Assembly (NCBI GenBank): GCA_021299185.1
Contig: JAJTHZ010000009.1
Location: 1-35,281 of the forward strand
Direction: 5' to 3'
Length of the DNA: 35,281 nt
Source: Lysobacteraceae bacterium
GTDB lineage: Bacteria > Pseudomonadota > Gammaproteobacteria > Xanthomonadales > Ahniellaceae
This document shows positions 8,217 through 15,200 of the stretch, piece by piece (the stretch's first letter is position 1; each line of letters begins with the position of its first letter). Made by a program: the position numbers and the translations under genes. The notes under the pieces were generated by a model. That model searched no databases. It saw only the letters and a program-made list of their open reading frames with translations, and had not been told where the DNA came from.

Positions 8217-8237
8217 GCCGGTCACGGAATGACCGGC
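8217..8237. promoter_or_regulatory. Perfect 8-bp inverted repeat in the leader of the beta-propeller gene
   Basis: GCCGGTCA and TGACCGGC flank a 5-base spacer. On the minus strand it begins at the expected transcription start (about 8237) of the promoter at 8244-8271, so it would form a hairpin at the extreme 5' end of the mRNA, or serve as an operator just downstream of the start site. It is 50 bases upstream of the ATG. Confidence 0.45.
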
Positions 8238-8243
8238 CTTGGG

Positions 8244-8271
8244 ACAATACCAGCAATTGTTGCGCCGTCAA
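8244..8271 (-). promoter_or_regulatory. Sigma-70-type promoter TTGACG-N16-TATTGT
   Basis: On the minus strand, -35 TTGACG (8266-8271, five of six consensus bases) and -10 TATTGT (8244-8249, four of six) are 16 bases apart. It faces the exported beta-propeller gene starting at 8167, giving a leader of about 70 nt. Confidence 0.55.
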
Positions 8272-8553
8272 ACCCTTAGGGAATCTCCGGGCAAGGCGCC
8301 GCCCCGCCGGCGGTGGTGGGCTGGCCAGCAAGGCGCGCGTCGCAGGGTGTGGCGGGGCCCCCGGCCAAGGCGTCCGGCGCGGGCGCGGGGGCGGGCGCGA
8401 ACAGGAGCGCCCCGGGGCGGAGCCTTGTGCACAGGTTTCCAGGCCCCCGAAGGGCGACCGGGGGACGCTTCGGCCGCCGTGGCCACCGGTGTCGCTGCCC
8501 TCGTCACGCCGGCGCCGGTAGGATGGCGGTTTGCTTGTCGGACCCGTCCCGCC

Positions 8554-9738
8554 GTGCCCTATCTCGGTCGACCCGCCTTCCGCCATGACCGGCCGGACGC
8601 CACCGGGGTGCTGCTGGTCAACCTCGGCACGCCGGAGGCGCCGACCACCGGCGCGGTCCGCCACTACCTGCGCGAGTTCCTGTCCGACCCGCGGGTGGTC
8701 GAGCTGCCGCGCCTGCTGTGGTGGCCGATCCTGCACGGCTTCATCCTGCGCACCCGGCCAAGCCGGTCGGCGCGCGCCTACCAGCAGATCTGGACCCCGG
8801 AGGGCTCGCCGCTCCTGCAATACAGCCGCGACCTCGCGGCCCGGGTGGGCGCGGCGCTCGGCGCGGACGACAGCGCCGGCCGGCTGCTGGTGCGGGTGGC
8901 GATGCGCTACGGGCCGCCGTCGATCCCGACCGTGCTGCGCGAGATGCAGGACGCCGGCCTGCGCCGCCTGCTGGTGCTGCCGCTGTACCCGCAGTACTCG
9001 GCGACCACCACCGCGTCGGTGTTCGACGCCGTGTTTGCCGAACTGCGCACCTGGCGCTGGGTGCCCGAGCTGCGCACCGTGGCCGACTACTTCCACGACC
9101 CGGCCCACCTCGACCTGCTGGCCGCCCGCATCCGCGCGCACCGCGCGACGCACGGCGACGCCGACCGCCTGCTGTTCTCCTTCCACGGCATCCCGGAGCG
9201 CTTCTTCCGCGACGGCGATCCCTACTTCTGCCAGTGCCAGGCGACGGCGCGCGAAGTGGCGCAGCGGCTCGAACTGCCGCGCGATCGCTGGATGGTGTCG
9301 TTCCAGTCACGGGTCGGGCGCGAGCCCTGGCTCAAGCCCTACACCGACGAGACGCTCAAGCGCTGGCCCGGCGAGGGCGTGAAGTCGGTGCAGGTGGCCT
9401 GCCCCGGTTTCGCGGTGGACTGCCTGGAGACCATCGAGGAGATCGCGGACGAGAACCGCGAGACCTTCCTGCACGCCGGCGGCGAGCGCTACGAGTACAT
9501 CCCCGCGCTGAACGCCGAAGCCGACCACGTCGACGCGCTGGCCGGCCTGCTGCGCCGCCATCTCGCGGGCTGGGACCCGCTGGATGCCGCCGCCCGTGCG
9601 CGCAACGACGGCCCCGCGATCGCGCTGCGCTCGCGCCGCCACGATGCGATGGCGCAACAGATCGGCGAACCCGCCGCGCACGGGCACACGCAGATCCACG
9701 GCGCGGCGGCGGAGTCCGATCCGGAATCCGGACGGTGA
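8554..9738 (+). CDS. hemH: Ferrochelatase (protoheme ferro-lyase)
   Basis: Inserts Fe2+ into protoporphyrin IX, the last step of haem synthesis. I chose the GTG at 8554, giving 394 residues; the open frame continues upstream, but that part is unlike the family and no ATG lies near. Family motifs are GVLLVNLGTPEAP (residues 18-30), a P-L-Y-P-Q-Y-S strand, catalytic SFHGIPERF (His211) and PGFAVDCLETIEEI (Glu292). Bacterial ferrochelatases are usually about 320-370 residues. The C-terminal 45 or so residues, after LAGLLRRHLAGW, are polar, low in conservation and look like an extension. The stop overlaps the GTG of the next gene (GTGA). Confidence 0.95.
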   Translation: MPYLGRPAFRHDRPDATGVLLVNLGTPEAPTTGAVRHYLREFLSDPRVVELPRLLWWPILHGFILRTRPSRSARAYQQIWTPEGSPLLQYSRDLAARVGAALGADDSAGRLLVRVAMRYGPPSIPTVLREMQDAGLRRLLVLPLYPQYSATTTASVFDAVFAELRTWRWVPELRTVADYFHDPAHLDLLAARIRAHRATHGDADRLLFSFHGIPERFFRDGDPYFCQCQATAREVAQRLELPRDRWMVSFQSRVGREPWLKPYTDETLKRWPGEGVKSVQVACPGFAVDCLETIEEIADENRETFLHAGGERYEYIPALNAEADHVDALAGLLRRHLAGWDPLDAAARARNDGPAIALRSRRHDAMAQQIGEPAAHGHTQIHGAAAESDPESGR

Positions 9739-10595
9739 GCGCGACCGAGATCGAACTCGCGCTGCCGCACCTCACCCTGCGCGGCCTCGCCTTCGGCCGC
9801 CCCGGCGGCGAGCGCGTGCTGGCGGTGCACGGCTGGCTGGACAACGCGGCATCGTTCGGCGCGCTCGCGCCGCGGCTCGACGACGTCGAACTGGTCGCCA
9901 TCGACCTGCCCGGACACGGCCGCAGCGACCATCGCGCGGCCGGCGCCTACTACCACTACGTCGACTACCTGGGCGACGTGCTCGGCGCGGCGGACGCACT
10001 CGGCTGGGACCGCTTCACCGTGCTCGGGCATTCGCTGGGCGCCGCGATCGCCAGCGTGCTGGCGGCCGCGGCACCCGCGCGCGTGCGCCAGGCGTGGCTG
10101 ATCGAGGGCCTCGGTCCGATCGCCACCCCGGAGTCGAAGGCGCTGGACCTGCTGCGGCAGGCGCTGGCCGACCGCGAGGCGATCGCGGCGAAATCGCTGC
10201 GCGTGTTCGCCGGGCTGGACGTCGCGGTCGCCGCGCGCATGCAGGCCAACGGGCTCTCCGAGGCCGCCGCGCGCGCGCTCGTCGAGCGCGGCACGCGGCG
10301 CACCGAGGGCGGCTTCGTGTGGTCCTCGGACCCGCGCCTGACCCTGACCAGCGCGATCCGCCTGACCGAGGCGCAGATCCTGGCCTACCTCGCCGGCATC
10401 GCGTGCCCGACGCTGCTGGTCACCGCCGAACCCTCGCCGCCCTATTTCACCCGTGAAGTGGTCGAGCGCCGCTGCGCGGCGGTCGCCGGCATCGAGCGCG
10501 TGGCCCTGCCCGGCACCCATCACCTGCACCTCGAGGATCCCGCCCCGGTCGCCGCCGCGATCGCCGCGTTCCGCGCGCGGCAGCCGCGCGACTAG
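9735..10595 (+). CDS. Alpha/beta-hydrolase fold protein
   Basis: Encodes 286 residues from a GTG at 9735 that overlaps the hemH stop by four bases. Typical alpha/beta-hydrolase features are VHGWLDNAASF (oxyanion hole, residues 31-41), DLPGHGRSD (57-65), the nucleophile elbow VLGHSLGAA (Ser100) and a late G-T-H-H-L-H-L-E-D carrying the catalytic His. A lid domain lies between about 120 and 220. No signal peptide, so cytoplasmic. The substrate is unknown; an esterase or lipase-like activity is the usual guess. Coupling to hemH appears translational rather than biochemical. Confidence 0.9.
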   Translation: MSATEIELALPHLTLRGLAFGRPGGERVLAVHGWLDNAASFGALAPRLDDVELVAIDLPGHGRSDHRAAGAYYHYVDYLGDVLGAADALGWDRFTVLGHSLGAAIASVLAAAAPARVRQAWLIEGLGPIATPESKALDLLRQALADREAIAAKSLRVFAGLDVAVAARMQANGLSEAAARALVERGTRRTEGGFVWSSDPRLTLTSAIRLTEAQILAYLAGIACPTLLVTAEPSPPYFTREVVERRCAAVAGIERVALPGTHHLHLEDPAPVAAAIAAFRARQPRD

Positions 10596-10620
10596 CCGGT
10601 GACGCGCGCATCGGCACAAG

Positions 10621-10709
10621 CTGTGGGAGCGAGCACCGCTCGCGACTGCAAGACCGCTTCGTGCCGGATGGCGGGAGGCTGCGGTCGCGAGCGGTGCTCG
10701 CTCCCACAA
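10621..10709. repeat. REP-like inverted pair (TGTGGGAGCGAGC family), copy 1
   Basis: The left arm CTGTGGGAGCGAGCACCGCT... (10621-10650) is mirrored by the right arm ending GCTCGCTCCCACAA at about 10709, with two mismatches over 30 bp. The spacer AAGACCGCTTCGTGCC...GGCGGGAGG is shared with copy 2. Confidence 0.85.
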
Positions 10710-10740
10710 CTTTGCGGTCGCGTGCAGTGCCCGCACCCAC

Positions 10741-10900
10741 ACGCCCGCGACGGCAAGCGCGCTTCGGCAGGCAGCAACACCCGTGATTGCGAGCGCGCTG
10801 TGGCAGGCAGCAACGCCCGCAATTGCAAGCGCGCTGTGGCAGGCAGCAACGCTCGCGATTGCGAGCCCGCTGTGGGAGCGAGCAACGCTCGCGACTGCAA
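10741..10900. repeat. 36-bp tandem repeat derived from a REP arm
   Basis: Copies beginning near 10765, 10801, 10837 and 10873 are spaced by exactly 36 bases (core GGCAGGCAGCAACGC, then CGCgATTGCgAGCgCGCT). A more degenerate copy precedes them from about 10741. The last copy merges with the left arm of REP-like pair 2, TGGGAGCGAGCAACGCTCGCGACTGC, showing that the unit descends from one arm of the palindrome. Confidence 0.8.
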
Positions 10901-10954
10901 GACCGATTCGTGCCGCACGGCGGGAGGCTGCGGTCGCGAGCGTTGCTCGCTCCC
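10870..10954. repeat. REP-like inverted pair (TGTGGGAGCGAGC family), copy 2
   Basis: Left arm 10870-10898, right arm 10930-10954, one mismatch over the 25 bp compared (GGGAGCGAGCAACGCTCGCG core). It ends 14 bases from the 3' end of the YgjP-type gene and so may act as a transcript 3'-end hairpin for either converging gene. Confidence 0.85.
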
Positions 10955-10968
10955 CCGATGGGCCGGCG

Positions 10969-11739
10969 TCAGGGCAACTCGCTGCCGATCCAGCGCGCGA
11001 GTTCCGCCTTGACCGCGTGGCCATTGCGCGACAGCCAGGCGCGCTGCTCGTCGTAGGCCGGGAACACCGCCTCCACGCGCTCCCAGAAGCGGCGGCCGTG
11101 GTTGCGGATCCACAGGTGGCTCATCTCGTGCACCACCACGTATTCGAGTGCCGCGGGCGGGGCCAGCATCAGCGACAGGTCCAGCGTCATGCGGCCCTGC
11201 ACCGACAGGCTGCCCCACAGGCTGTTCATCGGCAGCAGGCGCGTGGACAGCACGTTGCGGCCGACCAGCGGTTCGTACAGGCGCACCATGCGCGCGACCT
11301 CGCGCTTCATCTGCGCGACGATGTAGCCGCGCATCGCGCGCCGCGCGATCGCATCGGCCTCGGCGTGGTCGAGGTCGAGCGCGATGCTGGCCTGGCCCTC
11401 CTCGATCCGCACGCGCGGGAACACGCCGTGGTCCCAGCGCACCAGCACGAGGTCGCCGCGCCAGGTGAAGGTGTCGGGCACGCCGGGCACCGGCGGCGCG
11501 AGGCGCACGCCCTGGCGCTCCATCTCGCGCAGTTTCAGTTCCAGCCAGTCTGCGTTCTCGCGCAGGAAGGCCTTGACCTCGGCCGGATGCGTGCCGCGCG
11601 GCGCCGACAGCCGCGGCCCGCGCACGCCCATCGTCAGGCTCATCCGGCGCGCGCGCGGATGCACCGTGGCCAGCACCTTGATGCGGCGGCCGCGGGGCGT
11701 CTCGAGGTCGATGAAGTTGTCTTCGTCGCGCGCGTCCAT
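10969..11739 (-). CDS. YgjP/SprT-like zinc metalloprotease (DUF45)
   Basis: Encodes 256 residues from ATG at 11739, which has AGGTGGAG just upstream. An in-frame GTG at 11778 overlaps the rdgC stop (GTGA) but lacks a ribosome-binding site; it would add 13 residues. The zinc motif HEMSHLWIRNHGRRFW, with the third ligand His after N, is in the last quarter. Family proteins usually have W-G-S-C before it; here it reads LWGSLS, followed by MTLDLSLMLAPPAALEYVVV. The N-terminal half has RARRMSLTM and a surface for the UPF0758-like beta region. Physiological substrate unknown. Same strand as and directly downstream of rdgC. Confidence 0.88.
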   Translation of the reverse strand: MDARDEDNFIDLETPRGRRIKVLATVHPRARRMSLTMGVRGPRLSAPRGTHPAEVKAFLRENADWLELKLREMERQGVRLAPPVPGVPDTFTWRGDLVLVRWDHGVFPRVRIEEGQASIALDLDHAEADAIARRAMRGYIVAQMKREVARMVRLYEPLVGRNVLSTRLLPMNSLWGSLSVQGRMTLDLSLMLAPPAALEYVVVHEMSHLWIRNHGRRFWERVEAVFPAYDEQRAWLSRNGHAVKAELARWIGSELP

Positions 11740-11774
11740 CTCTCCACCTGCGGGGCGGGAGCGCGCGACGGGCG

Positions 11775-12701
11775 TCACCGTCGGCCGCGGTCCGAGGGCC
11801 GCGGCAGGCGGAACACCTCGTCGAGGCGCTCCAACACGGGTTTCAGCGTCAGGGTCATCACCGCGAAGCGCGCGTCGATCTCGCTGCGCGGCGAGTCCCG
11901 GTCGGTCGCTTCCAGCTCTTCCACGACCGCGTCGAGGAAGCGCAGCTTGCGCACCGCCAGGTCCTCGCCGAGCGTGAACGACACATGCCCGTCGACGACG
12001 AGCCCCAGCTGAGTGACCTGCTTGCCGCTCTTGAGATGCTCGCGCACCTCGTCGCTTTCAAGGTCCTGCCGCCGGCAGCGCGCCACCGCGCCGCGGTCGG
12101 AAGGGTCCTTGAGCTCGCACTCGTCGCCCAGGCTGAAGCCTTCCGGCAGCTTACCGCCCGTCAACCACGTGGTCATCAGCGCGCGCGGCGATTCTTCGGG
12201 GTCCGGCGGCTGCGCCGGGAAGGTTTCGACCGTTTCGCGGAGAACGGTGAGGAAACCCTCGGCCTGCTTGCGTGAAGCGGTGTCCACCAGCAGCCAGCCG
12301 GCCTTGGCATCGGCGTAGGCGGACATCCGGCTCGGCTTCACGAACGCCTTGGGCAGCAGGTCGTGCAGGGCCTCGTCCTTGAGCCGCTTGCGCTCGCGAC
12401 CGCCGATCCGCTTGCCACGCTGGGCCTCCAGCGCCTCGATCTTGCGCGCCACGCTCTCGTTGACCACGGCCGGCGGCAGGAGCTTGTCCTCGCCGCCCAG
12501 GGTCAGCAGGGTATATGCACCCATCTGGTGCATGAACGCGTCATCGCCGCGTCCGTACGGGGAAACCCAGCCCCGGGTCTGGGTCTCCAGCGGGCCGCAA
12601 GGGCGCAGGGCGTGCTTCTTCAGGCGCTTGGCGAGACCGTCGTCGAAGGCCTCGGCGCCGGACTTGGGAAAGCGGAAAAAGGTCAGCTGGCGGAAGAACA
12701 T
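11775..12701 (-). CDS. rdgC: Recombination-associated protein RdgC
   Basis: Encodes 308 residues, close to the E. coli length of 303. The start MFFRQLTFFRFP and the segments GWVSPYGRG, LLTLGGEDKLLPPAVVNE, GKRIGGRERKRLKDE and AYADAKAGWLLVDTAS are diagnostic. RdgC forms a ring-shaped dimer on DNA and restrains RecA-mediated recombination. It lies between ttcA and the YgjP-type gene, all on the minus strand, possibly one transcript, with 66 bases to ttcA. Confidence 0.97.
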   Translation of the reverse strand: MFFRQLTFFRFPKSGAEAFDDGLAKRLKKHALRPCGPLETQTRGWVSPYGRGDDAFMHQMGAYTLLTLGGEDKLLPPAVVNESVARKIEALEAQRGKRIGGRERKRLKDEALHDLLPKAFVKPSRMSAYADAKAGWLLVDTASRKQAEGFLTVLRETVETFPAQPPDPEESPRALMTTWLTGGKLPEGFSLGDECELKDPSDRGAVARCRRQDLESDEVREHLKSGKQVTQLGLVVDGHVSFTLGEDLAVRKLRFLDAVVEELEATDRDSPRSEIDARFAVMTLTLKPVLERLDEVFRLPRPSDRGRR

Positions 12702-12767
12702 GGTCGGTCCGGGGAAAGGGGCGCCGCCGCCCGGCGCGGGCCGGGCGGGCGCCGGAACAGGAAAGGG

Positions 12768-13700
12768 TCAGGCGCCGAGGATCTCGAGGCCGGTGCGGGG
12801 TTCAGTGGCGGGGCGGGCGCCGGCGGCGGGCGCAGCAATGGCCTCCGGCGCGGCCGGGCCGTCGCCGAGCAGCCAGGCGGCGGCATCGGGCGCGGCCCCG
12901 TCACGCGCGCCGAGCGCGGCGAAGTCGAACAGCGTGCGGTCGGCCAGCTGCGAGGGGCGCACGTCGCCGATGCCGCGGAAGATCTGGTCGATGCGGCCTG
13001 GATGCTTGCGCTCCCACTCGCCGAGCATCGCCTTGATCGCCTTGCGCTGCAGGGTTTCCTGCGAGCCGCACAGGTTGCACGGCATGATCGGGAAGGCATT
13101 CGCCTCCGCGTACGCGGCAAGGTCGTCTTCCGCGCAGTAGGCCAGCGGGCGGATCACGATGTGCGCGCCGTCCTCGGACTTAAGCTTCGGCGGCATCGCC
13201 GACAGCTTGGCGTGGTGGAACAGGTTCAGGAACATTGTCTCCACGATGTCGTCGCGGTGGTGGCCGAGCGCGATCTTGGTGAAACCTTCGCGCTTGGCGT
13301 GGGTGTAGAGCGCGCCGCGGCGCAGGCGCGAGCACAGCCCGCACATGGTCTTGCCCTCGGGCACCACGCGCTTGACCACGCTGTAGGTGTCCTGCTCGAG
13401 GATCTGGAACGGCACGCCCACCGCCCGGAGGTGGCGCGGCAGCACGTCGGGTTCGTAGCCGGGCTGCTTCTGGTCGAGGTGCACAGCCACCAGCTCGAAG
13501 CGCACCGGCGCCTTGGCCTGCAGCTTCATGAGGATGTCGAGCATCCCGTAGCTGTCCTTGCCGCCCGACAGGCAGACCATGACGCGGTCGCCGTCCTCGA
13601 TCATGTTGAAGTCGGCGATCGCCTGGCCGACCTGGCGCCGCAGTCGCTTGGCCAGCTTGTGGAACTCGTGCTGCGGCTTGCGGGGATCGGCGGCGGTCAT
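12768..13700 (-). CDS. ttcA: tRNA 2-thiocytidine(32) synthetase TtcA
   Basis: Encodes 310 residues from ATG at 13700. It has the PP-loop [12 protein letters not shown] (SGGKDS at 45-50), the iron-sulfur ligands C120-G-L-C123 and C208-N-L-C211, and the [18 protein letters not shown] motif. TtcA activates C32 of certain tRNAs with ATP and inserts sulfur using a [4Fe-4S] cluster. After about residue 275 the tail is Ala/Pro-rich and low-complexity, ending EILGA. Divergent from the small YdcH-type gene. Confidence 0.97.
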   Translation of the reverse strand: MTAADPRKPQHEFHKLAKRLRRQVGQAIADFNMIEDGDRVMVCLSGGKDSYGMLDILMKLQAKAPVRFELVAVHLDQKQPGYEPDVLPRHLRAVGVPFQILEQDTYSVVKRVVPEGKTMCGLCSRLRRGALYTHAKREGFTKIALGHHRDDIVETMFLNLFHHAKLSAMPPKLKSEDGAHIVIRPLAYCAEDDLAAYAEANAFPIMPCNLCGSQETLQRKAIKAMLGEWERKHPGRIDQIFRGIGDVRPSQLADRTLFDFAALGARDGAAPDAAAWLLGDGPAAPEAIAAPAAGARPATEPRTGLEILGA

Positions 13701-13779
13701 GGCGGAAACCCGTTAGGGCCTGGCATTGTACCGGGGCGGTCGAGCAGCGGCCGCGGCGACCGGCGCCGGGGCGGCGCGC

Positions 13780-13785
13780 TACACT
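13780..13785 (+). promoter_or_regulatory. Possible -10 element TACACT upstream of the YdcH-type gene
   Basis: TACACT followed by CGTGC lies 29 bases before the GTG start at 13814. The same TAnACTCGTGC string recurs 35 bases before the LytTR gene. No convincing -35 element is seen. Confidence 0.35.
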
Positions 13786-13813
13786 CGTGCGGTCAATCTG
13801 CTCGTATCTTCCC

Positions 13814-14011
13814 GTGGATCCTTCCGAGATCGCGCGCAAGCTGGTCGAACTCAAGGTCGAGCACCGCGACCTCGACCAGGTCATCGAGCGGCTGTCGGCC
13901 GACCGCGGCACGGACGAGCTGCAGTTGAAGCGCCTGAAGAAGCGCAAGCTGGCGATCAAGGACATGGTCGCCTGGCTGGAATCGAAGCTGATCCCCGACC
14001 TGGACGCCTGA
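13814..14011 (+). CDS. Small YdcH/DUF465-family protein
   Basis: Encodes 65 residues from GTG at 13814 (an in-frame GTG at 13787 would add nine residues unlike the family). The sequence is a helical hairpin with D-P-S-E-I-A-R-K-L-V-E-L, EHRDLDQVIERL, and the conserved LKRLKKRKLAIKDM. DUF465/YdcH proteins are small cytoplasmic coiled-coil proteins of unknown role. Divergent from ttcA. Confidence 0.85.
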   Translation: MDPSEIARKLVELKVEHRDLDQVIERLSADRGTDELQLKRLKKRKLAIKDMVAWLESKLIPDLDA

Positions 14012-14123
14012 GCGCGTCCTGGCCGACATCGGACCATTCACCCGGCAACGGCGGACGTCAGCAGGATGACCGATCGCCGGCAGCCGCCGCGCTGGTCCGA
14101 TGGAGGCCAGTTCAGCCGCGCCC

Positions 14124-14129
14124 TATACT
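14124..14129 (+). promoter_or_regulatory. Possible -10 element TATACT upstream of the LytTR gene
   Basis: TATACT followed by CGTGC lies 35 bases before the ATG at 14164 and ahead of an AGGAG ribosome-binding site. No strong -35 is seen. Confidence 0.4.
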
Positions 14130-14163
14130 CGTGCTCATCGGCCGCGCAGGAGACCTCGACCGT

Positions 14164-15165
14164 ATGCCGCGGGTGAAGGTTTGGGTGTGGTGGCTCTCGG
14201 TGTCCTTCGTGTTCGCCGCCCTGCTGATGCGCAGCGACTTCGGCGTGGCGCGCGGGCTTCCCGCCATCCCTTCCTTCGGAATCTGGTTCGGGCATGCCGC
14301 CTTGGGCCTCGGTGCCGCGATCGCGGCCACTCGCTGGCTCGGTGGCCTGCGCTGGATGGCCTCGCGCTCGCCCGTGGCGCAGCTGCTCGTCGGTGGACTG
14401 ATCGGCAGTATCGCCTTCGCCCCGATGTCGACAGGCCTCGAGGCCGTGTTCCCCTCGCCGCAGGACGACGGCATCGACGGTTGGCTGGACGTCCTGGAGC
14501 AACGCGGCGGCCTGACCGCACTCATCGCCGAATGGTTGCAGTTCGCGCCGGCCTACCTCGCGAGCTGGGCCATCCTCAACGCACCGCCGTTGCTCGCCGC
14601 CATGAGCCTGCGCCCCGCGATCCTCGCACCCGTCCCCCAAACCGACGAGGTCGGGATCGAGGTCGGCCGCCGACGGACGCCCGAAGATCCCTCGCCGTCG
14701 GCGGCGGACGCCACCGGCCCACCGTCGTCGCCCGATGCTGACGCGAATGCCGTGCGTGAGGCCGACAGCGAGGCTGAGGCCAAAGCCGAGGCCGAGGCCG
14801 AGGCCGAGGTCAGCGCAGCCGCATCGATGCCGCTGCTGGCCCGTATTCCTCCGGCGATCGGGACCAATCTCGTCGTGGTGCAGTCCGATCTCCACTACCT
14901 GCACGTGCGGACCCCGCGCGGCAGCGCCACGCTGCTGGGCACGATCTCGGAGCTCGAGTCGGAAATGGGCGACCGCGGCCTGCGAGTGCACCGGTCGTTT
15001 TGGGTCGCGCTGGACCACGTGCGGCGCGTGCGACGGACTGCGGCCGGCTGGCATTGCGTGATGTCAGACCAGAGCAAGGTTCCGGTCAGCAGACGACGCC
15101 TGGCAGCCGTGAAGGAGCGACTGGGCGTCGATTTCGTGCGCGAGACGTCGGCCGCCGGGGAGTGA
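14164..15165 (+). CDS. Membrane-anchored LytTR-type DNA-binding regulator
   Basis: Encodes 333 residues from ATG at 14164, with AGGAG ten bases upstream. An open frame extends to 13726, overlapping the YdcH gene, and is rejected. Four hydrophobic segments lie in residues 5-25, 35-60, 75-90 and 115-145. A linker (about 160-225) is acidic and contains a run of Glu-Ala pairs coded by near-perfect GAGGCC hexamers (about 14770-14808). The C-terminal 105 residues are a LytTR domain: VVVQSDLHYLHVRTPRG, LLGTISELESEM, GLRVHRSFWVALDHVRRV and KVPVSRRRLAAVKERL. It presumably binds DNA from the membrane, with the membrane part as sensor or tether. No histidine kinase is adjacent. Confidence 0.85.
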   Translation: MPRVKVWVWWLSVSFVFAALLMRSDFGVARGLPAIPSFGIWFGHAALGLGAAIAATRWLGGLRWMASRSPVAQLLVGGLIGSIAFAPMSTGLEAVFPSPQDDGIDGWLDVLEQRGGLTALIAEWLQFAPAYLASWAILNAPPLLAAMSLRPAILAPVPQTDEVGIEVGRRRTPEDPSPSAADATGPPSSPDADANAVREADSEAEAKAEAEAEAEVSAAASMPLLARIPPAIGTNLVVVQSDLHYLHVRTPRGSATLLGTISELESEMGDRGLRVHRSFWVALDHVRRVRRTAAGWHCVMSDQSKVPVSRRRLAAVKERLGVDFVRETSAAGE

Positions 15166-15200
15166 CGGGCGGCGTGGCCGCCGCCCGTCCAGCATGCCGT

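Larger units (their letters stand above)
8168..8553. other. 386-bp divergent intergenic region
   Basis: It lies between the minus-strand beta-propeller gene and plus-strand hemH. The left third holds the minus-strand promoter and the inverted repeat listed separately. From about 8272 to 8510 the sequence is extremely GC-rich and shows no gene I can support. TAGGAT at 8519-8524, 30 bases before the hemH start, could be a -10 element for hemH; no matching -35 is evident. Confidence 0.6.
10596..10968. other. 373-bp intergenic region filled with palindromic and tandem repeats
   Basis: It lies between the convergent alpha/beta hydrolase and YgjP-type protease genes. It contains two near-identical REP-like palindrome pairs flanking a 36-bp tandem array, listed separately. 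The open frames across it are products of the repeat. No gene is seen. Confidence 0.8.

Noticed and set aside
10599-11056. Open frames with a 12-residue periodic peptide (A-L-W-Q-A-A-T type)
   Set aside because: The period is the 36-bp DNA repeat read in frame; GC-rich repeats stay open by chance.
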